Shown piece after piece: positions 44,298 through 52,753 of a stretch of 64,000 nucleotides of DNA. The stretch spans positions 16,549 to 80,548 of the forward strand of contig NZ_AQPN01000008.1 in the NCBI RefSeq assembly GCF_000403135.1, read 5' to 3'. The stretch comes from Arcticibacter svalbardensis MN12-7 (GTDB lineage Bacteria > Bacteroidota > Bacteroidia > Sphingobacteriales > Sphingobacteriaceae). Position numbers and translations under genes: made by a program. The notes beneath the pieces were generated by a model. That model worked only from the letters and a program-made list of their open reading frames with translations, was not told the origin of the DNA and did not search any database. Every line of letters starts with the position of its first letter. Position 1 is the stretch's first letter.

Positions 44298-45200
44298 TTA
44301 TGCTACTATTGAGGCTGATATTTGTTCCTTCATTCCTAGTAAGCCAAATAGTCCTCCGGTGTGGAGCGCCACTATTGTAGCACCGGGATCGAAGTAATCC
44401 TGACGAATCAAGTCGTAAACGGCATACATCATTTTGCCGGTATATATCGGATCAAGCAGGATTCCGGTTGAAGCACTGAAATGATTGATAAATTCAAACA
44501 GGGCAGGAGTAGTTTTGGCATAACCGCCGAAGTGATACGAATCGTGAAATCGGTAATCGGGCTCCGTTAAGAAATACTGTTTGATGTTCTCTTTTAGAAA
44601 ATCGGCACCTTTTAATACAGGGATCACATGGCAGGTCATATTTACCTGGTTCATTCCTATGCCTTTAATTAAACCGGCAGACGTTGCGCCTGTTCCTGCG
44701 GCACAAAAGATATGGTCAAATGGAGTTTTAAGTTCCGTTATAATTTCAGCACATCCTTTTACTGCATTTTCTCCGGCTCCACCTTCGTCAATAAAAATAG
44801 CCTCAGGATCGTCTGAAAAATGAGCAGCAAAGAGTGCCGGTTTATCCCGGTAAGCGGTCCGATCGACAAAAATTAACTTCATGCCAAACAGGCGGCAGAA
44901 TAAAAGTGAGTCGGTATTGATGTCTTCCCCCCTAACAAATGCCGTACTTTTAAATCCAAATCGGGCAGCGGCACAAGCTGTAGCCAATAAATGATTGGAC
45001 CAGCACCCTCCAAATGTAACAATATGATTTTTATTTGCCGCCTTTGCATCGATGAGGTTATACTTTAGTTTACGCCACTTATTGCCTGATATAAAGGGAT
45101 GTATCATGTCATCGCGCTTGATGAAAACACGTAGATTCTTCTCTTTAAACAGGGGATCAAAGAGCTCTTCCTCGGGACTATTAATATCAAATGCTTTCAT
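44298..45200 (-). CDS. PLP-dependent ACC deaminase / D-cysteine desulfhydrase family protein
   Basis: 300 residues of the fold II PLP family. The cofactor lysine is in FISGNKWRKLKYNL, and the phosphate-binding Gly-rich loop is AAGTGATSAGLIKG. Relatives either open 1-aminocyclopropane-1-carboxylate or release sulfide from D-cysteine; the sequence alone does not decide, and D-cysteine desulfhydrase is the commoner activity. The ATG at 45200 (MKAFDINSPEEE) is chosen over 45215. It is divergent from rluD, with 47 bp between start codons. Confidence 0.87.
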   Translation of the reverse strand: MKAFDINSPEEELFDPLFKEKNLRVFIKRDDMIHPFISGNKWRKLKYNLIDAKAANKNHIVTFGGCWSNHLLATACAAARFGFKSTAFVRGEDINTDSLLFCRLFGMKLIFVDRTAYRDKPALFAAHFSDDPEAIFIDEGGAGENAVKGCAEIITELKTPFDHIFCAAGTGATSAGLIKGIGMNQVNMTCHVIPVLKGADFLKENIKQYFLTEPDYRFHDSYHFGGYAKTTPALFEFINHFSASTGILLDPIYTGKMMYAVYDLIRQDYFDPGATIVALHTGGLFGLLGMKEQISASIVA

Positions 45201-45216
45201 ATGCTTGTAAATCACG

Positions 45217-45224
45217 CAAAAATA
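45217..45224 (-). promoter_or_regulatory. -7 box of the PLP deaminase gene
   Basis: TATTTTTG on the minus strand, 16 nt before the ATG at 45200. It is 11 bp from the opposite-facing -7 box of rluD. Confidence 0.5.
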
Positions 45225-45235
45225 AAGTAAAATCT

Positions 45236-45243
45236 TACTTTTG
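45236..45243 (+). promoter_or_regulatory. -7 box of rluD, abutting the start codon
   Basis: TACTTTTG, an exact TAnnTTTG match identical to that of tRNA-Ser, ending 4 nt before the rluD ATG. No -33 TTTG at the right spacing. Confidence 0.55.
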
Positions 45244-45247
45244 TGCT

Positions 45248-46285
45248 ATGTTGGAAGAACAAGATTCCCTTGAGCAGGAAGAGCAGGAGCTCTATGAGCA
45301 TTTTAAAATAGTTGTGGATAAAGGGCAATCGCTTCTGCGCATAGATAAGTTTCTAATGCAGAGGATGGAAAACGCCACCAGAAGTCGCATTCAAAATGCA
45401 ATCGACGCAGGGAGTGTTCTAGTAAATGAAAAAACAATAAAATCGAGTTATAAAGTAAAACCGGGGGATTCTATATCTATTGTATTGGCGCATCCGCCAC
45501 GCGATACTGAAGTATATCCGGAAGATCTTCCTTTAAATATTGTGTATGAGGATGATGATGTCCTGATTATTAATAAAGCACCGGGTATGGTAGTTCATCC
45601 CGGATTTAACAATTATACAGGTACGCTTGTGAATGCACTTGTGTTTCATTTTAAGCAATTGCCACAATTACCGGGTAATGATGGGCGACCTGGATTGGTT
45701 CACCGGATAGATAAGGATACTTCAGGTTTGCTGTTGATTAGTAAAAACGAGTTTTCGATGGCTTTCCTGGCCAAGCAATTTTTTGATCATTCCATTGCCC
45801 GTAAATACATCGCCATGGTTTGGGGAGATTTGACAGAAGATGGAACGGTGACCGGTTATATTGGCAGAAGTTTAAAAGATAGACGGGTGATGGATAACTA
45901 CCCGGATGAAAGCAAAGGGAAATGGTCGGTTACACATTATAAAGTATTAGAACGGCTGGGATATGTGACCCTTATTGAGTGTCAGCTGGAAACCGGCCGG
46001 ACGCATCAAATTCGTGCGCACATGAAACATATTGGGCATCCGTTGTTTAATGATGCTATATATGGAGGAGATAAGATTTTGAAAGGCACAATATTTAATA
46101 AATACCGGCAGTTTGTAGACAACTGTTTTGCAATTATGCCCCGACAGGCACTTCATGCCAAATCATTGGGTTTCATTCATCCTAAAACGAAAGAACCGAT
46201 TCTGTTTGAATCCGAATTACCTGACGATTTCCAGGGAATGCTGGATAAGTGGAGAAACTATCTGCTTTATCACAAAGAGGGTTAA
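45248..46285 (+). CDS. rluD: RluD-type 23S rRNA pseudouridine synthase
   Basis: 345 residues from ATG 45248. An S4 RNA-binding domain covers about 25-85 (RIDKFLMQRMENATRSRIQ). The RluA-family catalytic domain follows, with VHRIDKDTSGLLL carrying the catalytic Asp and CQLETGRTHQIRAHM near the C-terminus. It isomerises uridines in the large-subunit rRNA. The longer frame from 45191 would start inside the divergent gene's leader and adds no family sequence. An aminotransferase gene follows after 22 nt. Confidence 0.93.
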   Translation: MLEEQDSLEQEEQELYEHFKIVVDKGQSLLRIDKFLMQRMENATRSRIQNAIDAGSVLVNEKTIKSSYKVKPGDSISIVLAHPPRDTEVYPEDLPLNIVYEDDDVLIINKAPGMVVHPGFNNYTGTLVNALVFHFKQLPQLPGNDGRPGLVHRIDKDTSGLLLISKNEFSMAFLAKQFFDHSIARKYIAMVWGDLTEDGTVTGYIGRSLKDRRVMDNYPDESKGKWSVTHYKVLERLGYVTLIECQLETGRTHQIRAHMKHIGHPLFNDAIYGGDKILKGTIFNKYRQFVDNCFAIMPRQALHAKSLGFIHPKTKEPILFESELPDDFQGMLDKWRNYLLYHKEG

Positions 46286-46307
46286 TTTTTAATATCGAAA
46301 GGGAAAG

Positions 46308-47144
46308 ATGGGTTTTATAAACTTTAATGGAGATATTATTGCCGCCACGCAAGCAGCAATAGGAGTGGGAAACAGGTCTTTTCGATATGGAGATGGCCTG
46401 TTTGAATCCATGAGAATGATGCAGGGAAAGCTGATGTTTGCCGATCTGCATTCCGACCGGATCAGTAAAGGGATGCAAATTCTGCAGATTGAAGGATCGG
46501 CACAAATTACAGCACAATTTTTACAGGAAAAGGTGAGTCAGCTTGCCTTGAGGAACAACATTAAAAACAATGCACGGGTTCGTTTTACGGTGTTCCGTGA
46601 TGGAGAAGGACTGTACAGTCCCCTTGGTAATACAATGGGCTATGCGATGGAGATTGGGAAAACCGATCTTGATGACTACAGTTCTAACTATAAAGGATTA
46701 ATTGCAAAGGTGTATGAAGAGATCACGAAGCCAATTAACATATTGTCAAATTTAAAGAGTTGCAATTCGCTCTTATTTGTGATGGCAGGGATCTTTCGGA
46801 AACGCAATTCACTGGATGAGGTATTTATCCTCAATGATAAGGGTTTTCTATGTGAGGGGATGAGCTCCAACCTGTTCGTTGTATATGAAAAAAATCTGTA
46901 TACCCCATCGCTGGAAGAAGGGTGTATTGCAGGTGTGATGCGTTCGGTTGTCATCTCACTAGCCCAGGAAAATAATATTCCGGTTATTGAAGCGCAGATA
47001 AACCCGGACATTTTGAATGAAGCAGAGGAGGTTTTTGTGACAAATGCCACCACTGGAATTCAATGGATCATGGGCTTTAACAATAAAAGGTATTTTAATA
47101 AACTTTCGAACCAATTATTGGGTTACTTAAATGCAATGAGTTAA
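46308..47144 (+). CDS. Class IV aminotransferase, possibly aminodeoxychorismate lyase
   Basis: 278 residues of the fold IV PLP family: GNRSFRYGDGLFESMR at the N-terminus, the likely cofactor lysine in ILSNLKSCNSLL, and EGMSSNLFVVYEKNLYTPSL, a class IV signature. It could be PabC (makes 4-aminobenzoate), a branched-chain or a D-amino-acid aminotransferase. PabC is favoured because pabB and folC occur in the window and no other pabC is seen; this is inference. It is cotranscribed with rluD. Confidence 0.85.
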   Translation: MGFINFNGDIIAATQAAIGVGNRSFRYGDGLFESMRMMQGKLMFADLHSDRISKGMQILQIEGSAQITAQFLQEKVSQLALRNNIKNNARVRFTVFRDGEGLYSPLGNTMGYAMEIGKTDLDDYSSNYKGLIAKVYEEITKPINILSNLKSCNSLLFVMAGIFRKRNSLDEVFILNDKGFLCEGMSSNLFVVYEKNLYTPSLEEGCIAGVMRSVVISLAQENNIPVIEAQINPDILNEAEEVFVTNATTGIQWIMGFNNKRYFNKLSNQLLGYLNAMS

Positions 47145-47411
47145 AATGTATCATCATTTACATCGCATACAGCTGCCTGGTTTAACAGGTATTTGAAAAT
47201 GGAGATTATCACGATAAAGCTTATGAAGAAAGTTGTCATATTAAGTGGATTTTTAAATGCCTGCCACGTAACAAATATCATATCTTAGACGTACTTATAA
47301 AATGATCATACTTTTTTTAAAACATGATCTGAAACATTAATTGTTTTAACACACATAGATACAGCTCAAAATGGATTTTTATCTTGCAGATAAGATTTCC
47401 TGTAGCGTTTA

Positions 47412-49868
47412 ATGACTGGATGGTACATGTTTAAATATTTTTTTATCGTCGTCTTTTTTTATTGTTCGATTGCGGTTTGCCAGGATACCAGAAGTATATC
47501 AGGTTTGATAACTGATGTGAGTGGTAAGCCGGTTTCATTTGCTTCCGTCTATATTAAGGGCAGCAATATGAGTACAATGGCCAATGAAAACGGTTATTAT
47601 AAACTTAATGCTGCTCCTGGTGAGTATACCCTTATATTTAGATTTGTAGGGTATAAGAGTCTAGAGATGCAAATTAATGTAAAGAATTCTTTGAAGCTGG
47701 ATATCGGTTTGCAAAAGGAGATCTATACGTTAGACGAAGTGACCATTACGCAGACGAATGAGGATCCGGCAAATGAAATCATCAGGAATATTATATCAAA
47801 AAGGAAATATCTCAGGGCAACGCCATCTTATGAGTGCGATGTATATACTAAAGGTGTTCAGAAGCTAATCAGTGCCCCTAAACGGATCATGGGTGAGAAT
47901 GTAGAAAAAGCATTGCACCTGGATACCAACAGGAGGGGAATACTTTATCAATCGGAAACCTTATCTAAATTATATTTCAAATACCCAAATCGAAAAGAGA
48001 TTATGCTTGCTTCGAAAGTGGCGGGCGATAAACAAGGATTTAGTTTCAACAGGGCATCTGACTTGCAGATCAATTTTTACGATAACACGATTCAGTGGAC
48101 CGCTTTAGGAAATCAGAAGTTCGTTTCTCCGGTGGCAGATAATGCTTTTCATTATTATGATTTTCAATTGATTGGAACTATTGTTGAAAATGGGCATGAA
48201 GTGGAAAAGATTAAAGTTACTCCAAAAGGAAAATATGTTCCTGCCTTCAAGGGGTATATCTACGTGTTAAAAGGTGATGGCAGGCTGTATAGTGTAGATC
48301 TGTATCTGACAGAGCAATCCAAAATTAACTTCGTAGATACCTTACATATCTCTCAGCATTATAATGAGGTGCAAAAGGCATACTGGGTTCCGTCGGACAT
48401 CACTATTACTTTTAAAGGGAAGGTATTAGGTTTCACTTTTGCAGGTTATTTTACGGGTCTGTATAGTAATTATATACCAAATCCTTCGTTTGCCTCTAAT
48501 TTTTTCGGTGATGAGATTATTCGTATAGATAAGGGAGTTAATAAATTTGACAGCGACTGGTGGGACAAAGCAAGGCCTGTACCACTGACGCTGGATGAAG
48601 AGGACAATTATTATAGTAAGGACCTGTTTGATAAAAAGTCGCAGTCCAAACCTTACCGTGATTCCGTACAAAGAGAAACGAATAAATTTAAGCCTATTCG
48701 TTATGCACTGGTTGGACAGCGGATTGAGAATGTACATACAAACAGTTACTGGTATTTTTATCCCTTGCATAATACCGTGTTCTATAATACAGTTGAAGGT
48801 TGGGGAGTGAGGCTTCGGGCGAGGTATGTGAAAAGTTTAGGCTTAAGGAGGTCGGTGGAATTTGAGCCTAACTTTAGGTATGGATTTGCCAGTAAAACAA
48901 CTAATGCAAATGCAGAGCTTACTTTTAGGGTAGATACATTGCATCATGCCAGTTTTTCTTTCCGTGGAGGGAGTGACTTTTTAGATTTAAATAACAGGGG
49001 GACCGTTAATCTTTTTTATAATACACTGACTACGCTCTTTGAGGGAAGGAATTACTTAAAGCTATTTCGTTCTAAATTTGCGGCTTTTAGTGCTCAGAGC
49101 GAAGTGTTAAATGGCTTAATGGTGAATGGTGGAGTGGAAATTGCTAAAAGGATCCCGATGCGGAATTCTTCTTTTGCATCTATATTCGACCGCACCTCTA
49201 AAATGACTACCTCCAATAACCCCTTAGACCCGACATCAGAAGCCGATATTTTTCCGATAAATAATGCTTTTAGTGTGGAGGCTAAACTGTCGTATACATT
49301 CGGGCAACACTATACGACACGTCCGGATGGGAAAGTATATGAGCAGGCAAGGCTTCCAACCATTATGATGGATTATCGGAAGGGCATTCCGGGAGTACTT
49401 AAATCTGTGGTTGATTACGATTTTATATCTGCAGATATATTTCAGGACAAAATTCCTACTGGATTATGGGGATATAGTTCATTTTACATTTCTGCAGGAA
49501 AGTTTTTGAATACAGAGTCACTGTATTATCCGGATATGCATCATTTTACGGGTAACCAGACGGCCATATATAATCCTTTGTTCCCTAATTTCCATTTTCT
49601 GGATTTCTATGCTTATACCACCAATGACAAATTTCTGGAGGTTCATTATGAGCATAACTTTGCTGGAAGATTTTTAAGTAAGATTCCCATAGTACGAAAG
49701 ATGAAACTGGAAGAGATAGTGGGAGGCGCTTATTTAACTCAACCCTTACTTAGTTATCATGAGGCTTACGTTGGTTTGCAGCGATTGGTATTTCGTCTGG
49801 ATTATGGAATGTCATGGTCGCCAGGTCGAAGAGCTTACAGAGCCTTTCGTTTATTTTACGGGTTTTAA
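47412..49868 (+). CDS. DUF5686 / carboxypeptidase-like outer-membrane protein
   Basis: 818 residues. A signal peptide (FKYFFIVVFFYCSIAVCQ) is followed by a carboxypeptidase-regulatory-like domain at about 30-105 (ISGLITDVSGKPVSFASVYI). The DUF5686 region begins near 120 (NEIIRNIISKRKYLRATPSY) and runs into a C-terminal beta-barrel (YRAFRLFYGF at the end). The family is widespread in Bacteroidota outer membranes and has no settled function. The start may instead be the ATG at 47427. It is monocistronic. Confidence 0.87.
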   Translation: MTGWYMFKYFFIVVFFYCSIAVCQDTRSISGLITDVSGKPVSFASVYIKGSNMSTMANENGYYKLNAAPGEYTLIFRFVGYKSLEMQINVKNSLKLDIGLQKEIYTLDEVTITQTNEDPANEIIRNIISKRKYLRATPSYECDVYTKGVQKLISAPKRIMGENVEKALHLDTNRRGILYQSETLSKLYFKYPNRKEIMLASKVAGDKQGFSFNRASDLQINFYDNTIQWTALGNQKFVSPVADNAFHYYDFQLIGTIVENGHEVEKIKVTPKGKYVPAFKGYIYVLKGDGRLYSVDLYLTEQSKINFVDTLHISQHYNEVQKAYWVPSDITITFKGKVLGFTFAGYFTGLYSNYIPNPSFASNFFGDEIIRIDKGVNKFDSDWWDKARPVPLTLDEEDNYYSKDLFDKKSQSKPYRDSVQRETNKFKPIRYALVGQRIENVHTNSYWYFYPLHNTVFYNTVEGWGVRLRARYVKSLGLRRSVEFEPNFRYGFASKTTNANAELTFRVDTLHHASFSFRGGSDFLDLNNRGTVNLFYNTLTTLFEGRNYLKLFRSKFAAFSAQSEVLNGLMVNGGVEIAKRIPMRNSSFASIFDRTSKMTTSNNPLDPTSEADIFPINNAFSVEAKLSYTFGQHYTTRPDGKVYEQARLPTIMMDYRKGIPGVLKSVVDYDFISADIFQDKIPTGLWGYSSFYISAGKFLNTESLYYPDMHHFTGNQTAIYNPLFPNFHFLDFYAYTTNDKFLEVHYEHNFAGRFLSKIPIVRKMKLEEIVGGAYLTQPLLSYHEAYVGLQRLVFRLDYGMSWSPGRRAYRAFRLFYGF

Positions 49869-50138
49869 TCTTATTCAATTCTTTTACTATTGTATTTTTT
49901 TGAAATCAGAAATGAAGGGGCATCGCTTTGCTTCTTTTTGAATTAGAGTGTAAGTGTAAAATCTTTAAAATGCGTTTTTCTATGTATTTAGCTAGCCTAA
50001 AACAACTATAATTTGTAATTATTTGCAATTTAACCAATTAAATAACGAAAAACAGTAATAATTTTCTACAAATAGTTGATTTTTTGATAAAAATGCATTA
50101 ATTTCATTTTATTATTCATCACTTAAACTATTTCAAAC

Positions 50139-51446
50139 ATGAAAAAAGTATTACCGTTCCTGCTTTTGCTCGTAGCAGTAATTTTAGGGTTAGCATTTCC
50201 TTCGGAGGAAGTCATAACTATCAAAGACAACGTAATAGACACAGGAGATACCGCCTGGCTATTGATCTCAACTGCATTGGTATTATTAATGACCCCCGGA
50301 CTCGCCTTCTTTTATGGAGGAATGGTACGAAAGAAGAATGTGATCTCTACCATGCTCCAGAGTTTTGTTTGTATGGGGCTGATTACCATATTATGGGTTG
50401 TATTTGGATTCAGCCTTGCATTTGGTGATGACATTGGTGGTGTGATTGGAAACCCTGCTACATTTTTCATGATGAAAGGAATGGTAGGAAATGCGACCTG
50501 GTCGATGATGCCAACAGTACCATTGGTTTTGTTTGCTATGTTTCAGCTTAAGTTTGCTGTTATTACGCCTGCCCTGATTACAGGAGCCTTTGCGGAACGG
50601 ATTCGCTTTAATTCTTATCTGATTTTCCTTTGCTTGTTCATGATTATTATCTATACCCCTTTAGCACATGCAACCTGGCATCCAGATGGATTTTTATTCA
50701 AGTTAGGTGTTCTTGATTTCGCAGGAGGAACGGTAGTACATATGTCCGCAGGTTGGGCAGCATTAGCTTCCGCACTCTTTTTGAAAGGTCGTACATCTCA
50801 GGAACATGCGCCGGCACGGATTAGTTATGTTATTCTGGGTACCGGTTTATTATGGTTCGGATGGTTCGGTTTCAACGCGGGATCAGCAGGTGGTGCAAAC
50901 GCTCTTGCTGCAACAGCATTAGCGACTACAACTACTGCATCTGCAGCAGCAGCAATGGCCTGGGTATTCTTTGATATGTTCAGGGGTAAAAAACCTTCTG
51001 CTTTAGGTGCTTGTATAGGTGCTGTTGTGGGTTTGGTAGCGATTACTCCGGGTGCTGGTTTTGTTTCTGTGCCTCATTCATTGGTGATCGGTGTGGTAGC
51101 AGCTGTGGTAAGTAACCTGGTTGTTATTTGGCGCGGACGTACTCATATTGATGATACGCTTGATGTATTCCCTTGTCACGGTGTTGGTGGTATGGTAGGG
51201 ATGTTACTTACCGGTGTTTTTGCCAGTCAAGCGGTGAATGCAGCCAATACAACTGGTAATGGTCTTTATTACGGTGAAACACACTTGTTCTTTTTACATG
51301 TGGTGACTTTAATAGGCGTATCCATCTTTGCTTTTGGAGGTTCGTATATCTTACTTCTGATCACAAATGCGATTAGTCCATTACGTGTATCTCCTGAAGA
51401 CGAGGCCGTAGGTCTTGACGCTTCTCAACATGATGAAGAACTATAA
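50139..51446 (+). CDS. amtB: Ammonium transporter
   Basis: 435 residues with a cleavable-looking first helix and 11 further membrane segments. The twin pore histidines are present in VHMSAGWAALAS and PCHGVGGMVGMLL, and the gate and selectivity stretches include TPGLAFFYGGMVRKKN. It conducts ammonia across the inner membrane. The usual partner gene for PII (glnK/glnB) is not next to it: the downstream gene is heme A synthase. It is followed by its own terminator. Confidence 0.97.
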   Translation: MKKVLPFLLLLVAVILGLAFPSEEVITIKDNVIDTGDTAWLLISTALVLLMTPGLAFFYGGMVRKKNVISTMLQSFVCMGLITILWVVFGFSLAFGDDIGGVIGNPATFFMMKGMVGNATWSMMPTVPLVLFAMFQLKFAVITPALITGAFAERIRFNSYLIFLCLFMIIIYTPLAHATWHPDGFLFKLGVLDFAGGTVVHMSAGWAALASALFLKGRTSQEHAPARISYVILGTGLLWFGWFGFNAGSAGGANALAATALATTTTASAAAAMAWVFFDMFRGKKPSALGACIGAVVGLVAITPGAGFVSVPHSLVIGVVAAVVSNLVVIWRGRTHIDDTLDVFPCHGVGGMVGMLLTGVFASQAVNAANTTGNGLYYGETHLFFLHVVTLIGVSIFAFGGSYILLLITNAISPLRVSPEDEAVGLDASQHDEEL

Positions 51447-51471
51447 AAAATAGTTTTCATAAAATGTGCTT

Positions 51472-51504
51472 AACACCCATCTTAACCGGATGGGTGTTTT
51501 TTTT
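51472..51504 (+). terminator. Intrinsic terminator of amtB
   Basis: A 10-bp stem AACACCCATC/GATGGGTGTT (51472-51481 with 51489-51498), 7-nt loop and a run of eight T. The heme A synthase -7 box follows within 20 nt. Confidence 0.9.
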
Positions 51505-51520
51505 GAAATGTATAATTGTA

Positions 51521-51528
51521 TACATTTG
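51521..51528 (+). promoter_or_regulatory. -7 box of the heme A synthase gene
   Basis: TACATTTG, an exact TAnnTTTG match, 8 nt before the ATG at 51537. A TTTG lies 15 nt upstream (51502-51505), closer than usual, inside the amtB terminator tail. The predicted leader is about 4 nt. Confidence 0.55.
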
Positions 51529-51536
51529 CTTTCCTT

Positions 51537-52595
51537 ATGAAAGCAAATTCGTTAAGCCAAAATCGTCCTGTAGCCATCTGGCTTTGGATAGGTGCCATCA
51601 TGATTGTCATCCAGGTTTTACTGGGCGGAATTACCCGTCTCACTGGTTCAGGATTATCTATTACCGAATGGCAACCTTTATTAGGAGCACTGCCTCCGAT
51701 GAATGAAAAGGCCTGGATAAAGGCTTTTGATCAGTATCAGCAAATAGCTCAGTATAAGTATGTTAATAGTCACTTTGATCTTCAGGATTTTAAGTCTATT
51801 TTTTTCTGGGAATGGTTTCACCGGGATTTCGGACGTTTGATGGGCTTTGTGTTCATTATTCCCTTTATCTATTTTGTGATTAAAAAGAAGATTAACAGTA
51901 GCATGATCGTTCCGATGATTATCCTCTTTTTACTGGGAGGATTACAAGGTGCCATAGGATGGATCATGGTGAAGAGTGGCATCGGTACTGACCTGCTTTA
52001 TGTGAGTCATATCCGTTTGGCGATTCATTTTATTACCGCACTGTTATTGCTGTGTTACGTTATTTGGTTTGCCCTGCAGATTTCTGTTCCGCGTGAATCC
52101 CTCAGTGCTGAGCCGTCATTAAAAAAATTAAATATAGGTTTGTTAATTCTGCTCACTTTTCAGTTGATATATGGTGCTTTTATGGCTGGAACGCATGCTG
52201 CTTTTGCAGCACCCAACTGGCCATTAATTAATGGCATGTGGTATCCGGCGGAAAATATGCTAAACCAGGGAAGTTTTATCTCTGATATTACCCATAATCT
52301 GATCAGTATTCAATTTATACATCGTTCATTGGCTTACCTGATCACGATAGTGGTATTGGTGTGGACTTTTAAAGCTTTTCAGCTTCCCAAAAGAAGTTTC
52401 TTATATAGCTGGAGATTTATTCCACTGGCTATCGTGTTGATTCAGGTTATTCTTGGGGTATTGGCCCTGGTGTATAGCTTAACAGAAGCGAAGTTAATGT
52501 GGAGCATTTTGCATCAATTTGTAGCCATTGTTCTTTTATCTTGTTTACTCATAACTTATTTTTATAGCAGAGGAAAAAGAATCTATCTTAAATAA
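51537..52595 (+). CDS. ctaA: Heme A synthase (COX15/CtaA)
   Basis: 352 residues with eight membrane helices in two homologous halves. The four heme-ligand histidines are in EWFHRDFGRLMG, HIRLAIHFITALL, QFIHRSLAYLI and WSILHQFVAIV; the N-terminal signature is GGITRLTGSGLSITEWQP. It oxidises the C8 methyl of heme O to give heme A for aa3-type cytochrome oxidase, so the organism respires oxygen. ATG 51537 is chosen over 51516, which lies upstream of the -7 box. Confidence 0.95.
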   Translation: MKANSLSQNRPVAIWLWIGAIMIVIQVLLGGITRLTGSGLSITEWQPLLGALPPMNEKAWIKAFDQYQQIAQYKYVNSHFDLQDFKSIFFWEWFHRDFGRLMGFVFIIPFIYFVIKKKINSSMIVPMIILFLLGGLQGAIGWIMVKSGIGTDLLYVSHIRLAIHFITALLLLCYVIWFALQISVPRESLSAEPSLKKLNIGLLILLTFQLIYGAFMAGTHAAFAAPNWPLINGMWYPAENMLNQGSFISDITHNLISIQFIHRSLAYLITIVVLVWTFKAFQLPKRSFLYSWRFIPLAIVLIQVILGVLALVYSLTEAKLMWSILHQFVAIVLLSCLLITYFYSRGKRIYLK

Positions 52596-52602
52596 TACGC
52601 TG

Positions 52603-52623
52603 TTTATGGCGAATCGTTTAATC
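52603..52623. repeat. 21-bp direct repeat, copy 1
   Basis: Exact copy of the sequence at 52733-52753, which spans the start codon of the thioredoxin-domain gene. It lies 7 nt after the heme A synthase stop and opens a 16-codon frame (52605-52655) beginning MANRLI like the real gene. Confidence 0.9.
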
Positions 52624-52732
52624 CTGAGGAATTGCGTCCAAAAGAAATCAGCGTAACAACGTATTTATAAAAACTAGCAATAGGTAATTCTGTTAAACCT
52701 TGGTATAGAGGAAAATCTTAATATCACATCTA

Positions 52733-52753
52733 TTTATGGCGAATCGTTTAATC
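52733..52753. repeat. 21-bp direct repeat, copy 2
   Basis: Second copy, covering 3 nt before and 18 nt of the thioredoxin-domain gene. The copies are 130 bp apart and diverge immediately after. Confidence 0.9.

Noticed and set aside
44155..44397. 80-codon plus-strand frame across the palindromic element
   Set aside because: It overlaps the end of the PLP deaminase gene on the opposite strand and consists mostly of the repeat, with no protein-like features.
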